Assembly (NCBI GenBank): GCA_030699345.1
Contig: JAUYMX010000513.1
Coordinates: 1 to 14,058, forward strand
Source of the DNA: Methylococcaceae bacterium
GTDB taxonomy: Bacteria > Pseudomonadota > Gammaproteobacteria > Methylococcales > Methylomonadaceae
Length of the DNA: 14,058 nucleotides
Reading direction: 5' to 3'
Every line of letters starts with the position of its first letter. The stretch's first letter is position 1. This document shows positions 12,757 through 14,058 of this stretch, one piece after another. The translations under genes were made by a program, and so were the position numbers. A model generated the notes under the pieces. It saw only the letters and a program-made list of their open reading frames with translations. It did no database searches and had not been told where the DNA came from.

Positions 12757-14058
12757 TTAGAAAGTGAAATTGGCTGCGTTGTTCAGGTTACCGATGCTGG
12801 TATTGTTAACCACGATTAAAGCCCGTTGCATAGCAGGACCTGCGCCGTCGGCGTCGATATAAACAATCGTATTAGCGCCCGATGCTGCAAACTTGACGAT
12901 GCCATCAGCAAGCGGATCAGTGCCTTGATAACCCAAGCTTTGCAGTAACGCAGTCAACACAATCTTGTCTTCACCCAAGCTAAAGTCAGTGATCGAGTCG
13001 ATACCGTCCGCAGTGGTGATGTAGACGAACTCATCTACACCTAAGCCGCCGGTCAAGATGTCTGCACTGCCCAAACCGGTGAGACGATCTTTACCTGCCG
13101 TTCCGCTCAAAGTGTTTCTGGCAGACGTGCCCTCAAGAATATTGATGGTTTCACCCAAGTGCAAACCGATAATCACAGGGTCATGATCGGAAGTACGGAA
13201 CGGATTGACGGCATACAGCGGCAGCGCGGCAGGTTTTGCTTCAAAAGCAGCCTCTCCGGTATCTTTAATGGTGTCGTTATAATCCATGGACGGCGTTTCG
13301 TCGGCATTGATATGCCAATCAGCGGTGCCGGTGACTTGCGGCAGCAGCGCGTTACTTGCCAGCGCATGGTCGAGATAACCGGTTTGACCGTCGAACACAT
13401 AAGAATAAGCCGCATCGCCGCCAAAGGCTTTGACCAGATTGGTGTAGTCGTCAACAGTATTGGCAGTATCGTCAGGACCATTTTCAATCGCTTTGATCGG
13501 GTCTTCTTTAGCGTAGCTATTCAAGTCGCCGATAATTAGAAAATCCGGGTCGCCGCTGTTGGTCGGGTCGCTATGCAGCCAATCCACCAATGCCATTGCC
13601 GCATCTTTGCGAGTCAGGTTGCAGTTACCTTGACCATCGCTGTTATCTGCATCACCGTTACAGGCCGAACCTTTCGATTTGAGATGATTAACCGCAACCG
13701 TCAGCTTTTCGCCGCCAGCAGTCTGGCTAAAGGTTTGCGCCAGCGTCGGGCGATTTTTATCGTCGATAAAGCGCGCATCAACGCTGGTAGTCAGCAATTT
13801 ATGGCTACCGACCGGCGACACGGTTGAGGTTTTGTAAAGCAGGCCAACCTTGATCGCATCGGTACCGATGATGCCGGTGTTGACGTAGTTAAAAGGTCCG
13901 CAACCGCTAATAGCGTTAGCCGCCGCGACCAATGAACTCAGCGAGGCCGTGGTGTTATTTTCAATTTCCATCAAACCGAAAATGTCGGCATTAATGCCGC
14001 ACAAAGCCGTTGCCGCCTTGTCGGTTTGACGAGCCAGTTCGGCAGCCGAATCCGCGCC
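12757..14058 (-). CDS. ExeM-like extracellular endonuclease with RTX/type I secretion C-terminus (3' part, cut by the window edge)
   Basis: The reading frame is open to the right edge, so the true start lies outside; 433 C-terminal residues are visible. They begin GADSAAELARQTDKAATALCGINADIFGLMEIENN, the start of an endonuclease/exonuclease/phosphatase (EEP) fold as in ExeM/NucH nucleases. Further EEP motifs follow: VNHLKSKG, FLIIGDLNSYAKEDP, GYLDHALAS and a closing FRTSDHDPVIIGL with the catalytic Asp-His pair. Then come RTX-like Gly/Asp repeats (GTAGKDRLTGLGSADILTGGLGVDEF) that bind calcium, and a C-terminal region typical of type I secretion targets ending NNAANFTF. It should be a secreted, metal-dependent nuclease degrading extracellular DNA, a possible phosphate and nitrogen source. 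A start at the internal TTG (14004) would cut into the fold and is rejected. Confidence 0.9.
   Translation of the reverse strand, partial: GADSAAELARQTDKAATALCGINADIFGLMEIENNTTASLSSLVAAANAISGCGPFNYVNTGIIGTDAIKVGLLYKTSTVSPVGSHKLLTTSVDARFIDDKNRPTLAQTFSQTAGGEKLTVAVNHLKSKGSACNGDADNSDGQGNCNLTRKDAAMALVDWLHSDPTNSGDPDFLIIGDLNSYAKEDPIKAIENGPDDTANTVDDYTNLVKAFGGDAAYSYVFDGQTGYLDHALASNALLPQVTGTADWHINADETPSMDYNDTIKDTGEAAFEAKPAALPLYAVNPFRTSDHDPVIIGLHLGETINILEGTSARNTLSGTAGKDRLTGLGSADILTGGLGVDEFVYITTADGIDSITDFSLGEDKIVLTALLQSLGYQGTDPLADGIVKFAASGANTIVYIDADGAGPAMQRALIVVNNTSIGNLNNAANFTF

Overview
The window looks like chromosomal DNA from a methylotrophic gammaproteobacterium, most likely a Methylococcales-type methanotroph. 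Three things point there: a formaldehyde-activating enzyme gene (fae, tetrahydromethanopterin-linked C1 metabolism), a short secreted protein ending in a VPLPA-type PEP-CTERM sorting signal, and many palindromic insertion elements of the kind scattered in such genomes. This is inferred from family knowledge; no database was searched.

Layout. Positions 1-68 hold the 5' end of a minus-strand gene that leaves the window. Positions 146-877 are a gene graveyard: a 5'-truncated metallo-beta-lactamase-fold remnant, a long palindrome, then a GGDEF (diguanylate cyclase) remnant with at least one stop and two frameshifts. Positions 936-1201 are two abutting non-coding inverted-repeat elements inserted just ahead of fae (1253-1771, plus). 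From 1835 to the right edge every gene is on the minus strand: a His-rich lipoprotein, a secreted alkaline phosphatase with a strong terminator behind it, a short CDP-alcohol phosphatidyltransferase (PssA-like), a repeat island with two more elements (5064-5345), glycogen phosphorylase (glgP), polyphosphate kinase (ppk1), an EAL-CBS-GGDEF protein, a VPLPA-CTERM protein with its own terminator, and the 3' part of a large secreted ExeM-like endonuclease with RTX repeats.

How the genes may work together. EAL-CBS-GGDEF, ppk1 and glgP are co-oriented with gaps of about 65 bases and could be one transcript. An 18-base site with Pho-box architecture (two 7-base half-sites at an 11-base period), followed 10 bases later by a possible -10 box, sits ahead of the EAL-CBS-GGDEF gene. 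With the alkaline phosphatase and the secreted nuclease, this suggests a neighbourhood for phosphate scavenging (DNA and phosphoesters outside the cell) and phosphate/carbon storage (polyphosphate, glycogen), possibly tied to c-di-GMP.

The most unusual feature is the small mobile-element biology. A 144/145-base palindromic element is present twice in opposite orientations, each time with an 8-base target duplication (one perfect, one 7/8). A third element has nearly the same ends around a different palindromic core. A fourth, unrelated 121-base element sits inside the last four bases of the first copy, flanked by a TTAC duplication. The insertion history can be read directly from the sequence.
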